Shown one piece after another: positions 31,076-33,579 of a DNA stretch of 33,579 bases. A program made the translations under genes and the position numbers. Within the stretch, counting starts at the first letter, position 1. Each line of letters starts with the position of its first letter. Source of the DNA: an uncultured Alistipes sp. GTDB lineage: Bacteria > Bacteroidota > Bacteroidia > Bacteroidales > Rikenellaceae. The notes beneath the pieces were generated by a model that did not search any database, was not told the DNA's origin, and saw nothing but the letters and a program-made list of their open reading frames with translations. The stretch covers positions 1 through 33,579 of the forward strand of contig CAUHCL010000013.1 in NCBI GenBank assembly GCA_959604655.1, read 5' to 3'.

Positions 31076-33579
31076 ATGGCAGAAACCATTGAAACAGCTA
31101 TCCGCAACCGCGTCCTCGTGCTCGACGGCGCGATGGGCACGATGATACAGCGCGCGGGCCTCACCGAGGAGGATTTCCGAGGCGACGAGTTCCGCGACCA
31201 CCCCGTAAAACTCGAAGGCGACAACGACATACTCGTCCTCACGCGCCCCGACGTCATAGCCGACATCCACCGCCAATATCTCGAGGCGGGGGCCGACATC
31301 ATCGAGACCTGCACATTCAACGCGCAGGCCGTATCGCAGGCCGAATACCGCACCGCCGACCGCATCGTCCGCATGAACCTCGCCGCCGCGCGCATAGCCC
31401 GCGCCGAGGCCGACCGCATGAGCCGCCTGACGCCCGACCGCCCGCGCTTCGTGGCGGGATCGATAGGTCCCACGGGCAAGACGGCCTCCATGTCGCCCGA
31501 CGTGAACGACCCCGCCTTCCGCGCCGTCGATTTCGACACGCTGCGCGACGCCTATGCCGAGCAGATCGGCGCTTTGGTCGACGGTGGGGTCGATATGCTG
31601 CTCATCGAGACGGTGTTCGACACGCTCAACGCCAAGGCTGCCCTCGAAGCGGCACGCCTCACGTTCGAGAGCAAGGGGCGGCGCCTGCCCATAGCGGTGT
31701 CGTTCACCATAGCCGATGCCGCAGGACGCACCCTCTCGGGCCAGACGCCCGAGGCGCTGCTCGCCTCGCTGGCCCACGCCGCGCCGTTCGCCGTGGGTCT
31801 CAACTGTTCGTTCGGTGCCGAGCAGATGACGCCCTACCTGCGGCGCATGGCCGAGTCGGCCCCGTGCTACGTCAGCGCCTACCCCAACGCGGGCATCCCC
31901 GACGCTCTGGGGCGCTACGACCAGACGCCCGAGATCATGGCCCGCCACATCGGCCGCTTCATCGACGAGGGTCTGGTGAACATCGTGGGCGGCTGCTGCG
32001 GCTCCACCCCCGACCACATACGCACCATAGCCGCCGAGGCGGCACGCGCGACCGCCGTACGACGCCCCTCGAAAGGGCGCCTGCCGTGGCTGGCGGGACT
32101 CGACGGCTTCACGCCCGACGGCGCTTTCGTCAACGTGGGCGAGCGCTGCAACGTGGCGGGCAGCCGCAAATTCCTGCGGCTCATCAAGGAGAAATCATAC
32201 GACGAGGCGCTGGCCATAGCGCGGCGCCAGGTGCGCGACGGCGCCATGGCGATCGACGTCAACATGGACGACGGCATGATCGACGCCCGCGCCGAGATGG
32301 TGCGGTTCGTCAACCTGATGGCCTCCGATCCCGAGACGGCGCGCGTGCCGTGGATGATCGACTCGTCGCGCTTCGAGGTGATCGAGGCCGCGCTGAAGTG
32401 CATTCAGGGCAAGCCCATAGTCAACTCGCTGTCGCTCAAGGAGGGCGAGGAAGTATTCCTCGCGCGTGCCCGCCGCGTGCGCGACCTCGGGGCAGCGCTG
32501 GTGGTGATGGCCTTCGACGAGCAGGGGCAGGCCACCACGTTCGAACGCAAGACGGAGGTGTGCGCACGCGCCTACCGCCTGCTCACCCGACAGATAGGCT
32601 TCGATCCGCACGACATAATATTCGACCCCAACGTGCTCACCATCGCCACGGGCATGAAGGAGCACGACACCTACGCCCTCGACTTCATCCGCGCCACGCG
32701 GTGGATACGCGAGAACCTGCCCCACGCCCACGTGAGCGGCGGCGTGAGCAATCTGTCGTTCGCGTTCCGCGGCAACAACTACCTGCGCGAGGCCATGCAC
32801 GCCGTGTTCCTCTACCACGCCATCCGCGCGGGGATGGACATGGCGATAGTGAACCCCTCGACGGCGGTCATGTACGAGGATATCCCCGCCGATCTGCGCG
32901 AGGCTTTAGAGGATGCCGTTCTCTGCCGACGCGACGACGCGGCCGAACGTCTGGTGGCCGTAGCCGACAGGTTCCGCGACACCCCCGACGCCGAACGGCA
33001 CGAGACCGCGCAGACCGACCGCCGCGCCGTGCCGCTCGACGAACGTCTGGCCGCGGCGCTGCGTCACGGCGACGACGAGCATCTGGAGGAAGACATTGCC
33101 GAAGCCCTCGCCGCGTATCCGTCGGCGGCCGACATAATATCGGGTCCGCTCATGCGCGGCATGACTTTAGTGGGCGAGCTGTTCGGCGCGGGCAAGATGT
33201 TCCTGCCGCAGGTGGTGAAGACGGCCCGCACGATGAAGCGCGCCACCGAACTGCTGCAACCCCACATCGAGGCGTCGCAGGCCGCGTCGGCCGCACACGG
33301 CAACGGCCGCTACCTGCTGGCCACCGTCAAGGGCGACGTGCACGACATAGGCAAGAACATAGTGGCCGTGATACTGGCCTGCAACGGATTCGAGGTCATC
33401 GATCTGGGGGTAATGACCCCGTCGGAACGCATCGTGGAGGCTGCCGTGGCCGAGAAGGCCGACTACATAGGATTGAGCGGACTGATAACCCCGTCGCTCG
33501 ACGAGATGTGCCGTGTGGCGCGCGACCTGCGCGAGGCGGGCGTGCGCAAAACGGTGATGCTCACCGGGGACGCCGAGCC
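31076..33579 (+). CDS. metH: Cobalamin-dependent methionine synthase (5' part, runs off the window)
   Basis: An open frame from the ATG at 31076 (MAETIETAIRNRVLVLDGAM) to the edge, 834 codons without a stop. Domains in order: the homocysteine-binding domain (about 1-325, with LDGAMGTMIQ, GADIIETCTFNA, GLNCSFGAEQM and the zinc cysteines in IVGGCCGSTPDH), and the pterin/methyl-THF domain (about 345-600, FVNVGERCNVAGSRKF, AIDVNMDDGMID). Next is the cobalamin cap module (about 640-740) and the B12-binding Rossmann domain with TVKGDVHDIGKNIVAVILAC, whose His is the lower cobalt ligand, and GLSGLITPSLDEM. The SAM-binding reactivation domain lies beyond the window. It transfers methyl groups from methyl-THF made by MetF to homocysteine. 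The last few residues (MLTGDAE) differ from the expected LLIGGAT, which may mark sequence trouble at the edge. Confidence 0.95.
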   Translation, partial: MAETIETAIRNRVLVLDGAMGTMIQRAGLTEEDFRGDEFRDHPVKLEGDNDILVLTRPDVIADIHRQYLEAGADIIETCTFNAQAVSQAEYRTADRIVRMNLAAARIARAEADRMSRLTPDRPRFVAGSIGPTGKTASMSPDVNDPAFRAVDFDTLRDAYAEQIGALVDGGVDMLLIETVFDTLNAKAALEAARLTFESKGRRLPIAVSFTIADAAGRTLSGQTPEALLASLAHAAPFAVGLNCSFGAEQMTPYLRRMAESAPCYVSAYPNAGIPDALGRYDQTPEIMARHIGRFIDEGLVNIVGGCCGSTPDHIRTIAAEAARATAVRRPSKGRLPWLAGLDGFTPDGAFVNVGERCNVAGSRKFLRLIKEKSYDEALAIARRQVRDGAMAIDVNMDDGMIDARAEMVRFVNLMASDPETARVPWMIDSSRFEVIEAALKCIQGKPIVNSLSLKEGEEVFLARARRVRDLGAALVVMAFDEQGQATTFERKTEVCARAYRLLTRQIGFDPHDIIFDPNVLTIATGMKEHDTYALDFIRATRWIRENLPHAHVSGGVSNLSFAFRGNNYLREAMHAVFLYHAIRAGMDMAIVNPSTAVMYEDIPADLREALEDAVLCRRDDAAERLVAVADRFRDTPDAERHETAQTDRRAVPLDERLAAALRHGDDEHLEEDIAEALAAYPSAADIISGPLMRGMTLVGELFGAGKMFLPQVVKTARTMKRATELLQPHIEASQAASAAHGNGRYLLATVKGDVHDIGKNIVAVILACNGFEVIDLGVMTPSERIVEAAVAEKADYIGLSGLITPSLDEMCRVARDLREAGVRKTVMLTGDAE

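Overview
The window looks like part of a chromosome of a gut-type Bacteroidetes, most like Alistipes/Rikenellaceae. The reasons are the high G+C, a SusC/SusD pair, an HTCS-like AraC domain, System II (ResB/CcsA) cytochrome c maturation, an anaerobic sulfatase-maturating radical SAM enzyme, and repeated Bacteroidetes-type promoters (TTG, a 19-20 nt spacer, then TAnnTTTG). The genus is an inference; there is no rRNA to confirm it. No CRISPR array, tRNA, rRNA, prophage or insertion sequence was seen.

Layout. (1) 241-9488, all minus strand: a secreted GH43 glycosidase; ResB and CcsA; a lipoprotein TIM-barrel epimerase-like protein overlapping a WbuC-type cupin; an exported Gfo/Idh/MocA oxidoreductase; a NapC/NirT-type tetraheme cytochrome fused to a formylglycine-generating-enzyme-like domain; and a cytoplasmic Gfo/Idh/MocA oxidoreductase. 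(2) 9926-16524, minus strand: a five-gene tripartite efflux operon (TetR, TolC, AcrA-like, AcrB-like, small PII-like protein). It has a recognisable promoter/operator at one end and a strong hairpin terminator at the other. (3) 16848-21096: an anaerobic sulfatase-maturating enzyme on the plus strand, then a pyrophosphatase-like protein, RmuC and an exported DUF4434-like protein on the minus strand. (4) 21097-22223: a 1.1 kb non-coding region rich in palindromic repeats that ends in the susC promoter. (5) 22224-29938, plus strand: a polysaccharide-utilization-type cluster of SusC, SusD and a DUF1735/discoidin lipoprotein, a terminator, then a membrane-tethered AraC-type regulator that lacks the sensor, kinase and receiver of a full hybrid two-component system. 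(6) 30079-33579, plus strand: metF followed by metH, which runs off the end.

How the parts may work together. Region 1 suggests an extracytoplasmic sugar oxidoreduction module: exported Gfo/Idh and TIM-barrel enzymes next to a quinol-type multiheme cytochrome and the machinery that attaches heme to it. Region 5 is an outer-membrane glycan-import system with a simplified regulator. MetF and MetH together supply methyl groups for methionine.

The most unusual signals are non-coding. A G8 tract lies in the spacer of the susC promoter, making that spacer 3 nt longer than in five other promoters here. A G9 tract lies at the end of the tetR gene, and losing one G there would fuse TetR in frame to TolC. 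Two families of structured intergenic repeats are present; one shows compensatory changes in its hairpin stem, and the other carries 11-bp inverted repeats plus a conserved double CGATATCG palindrome.
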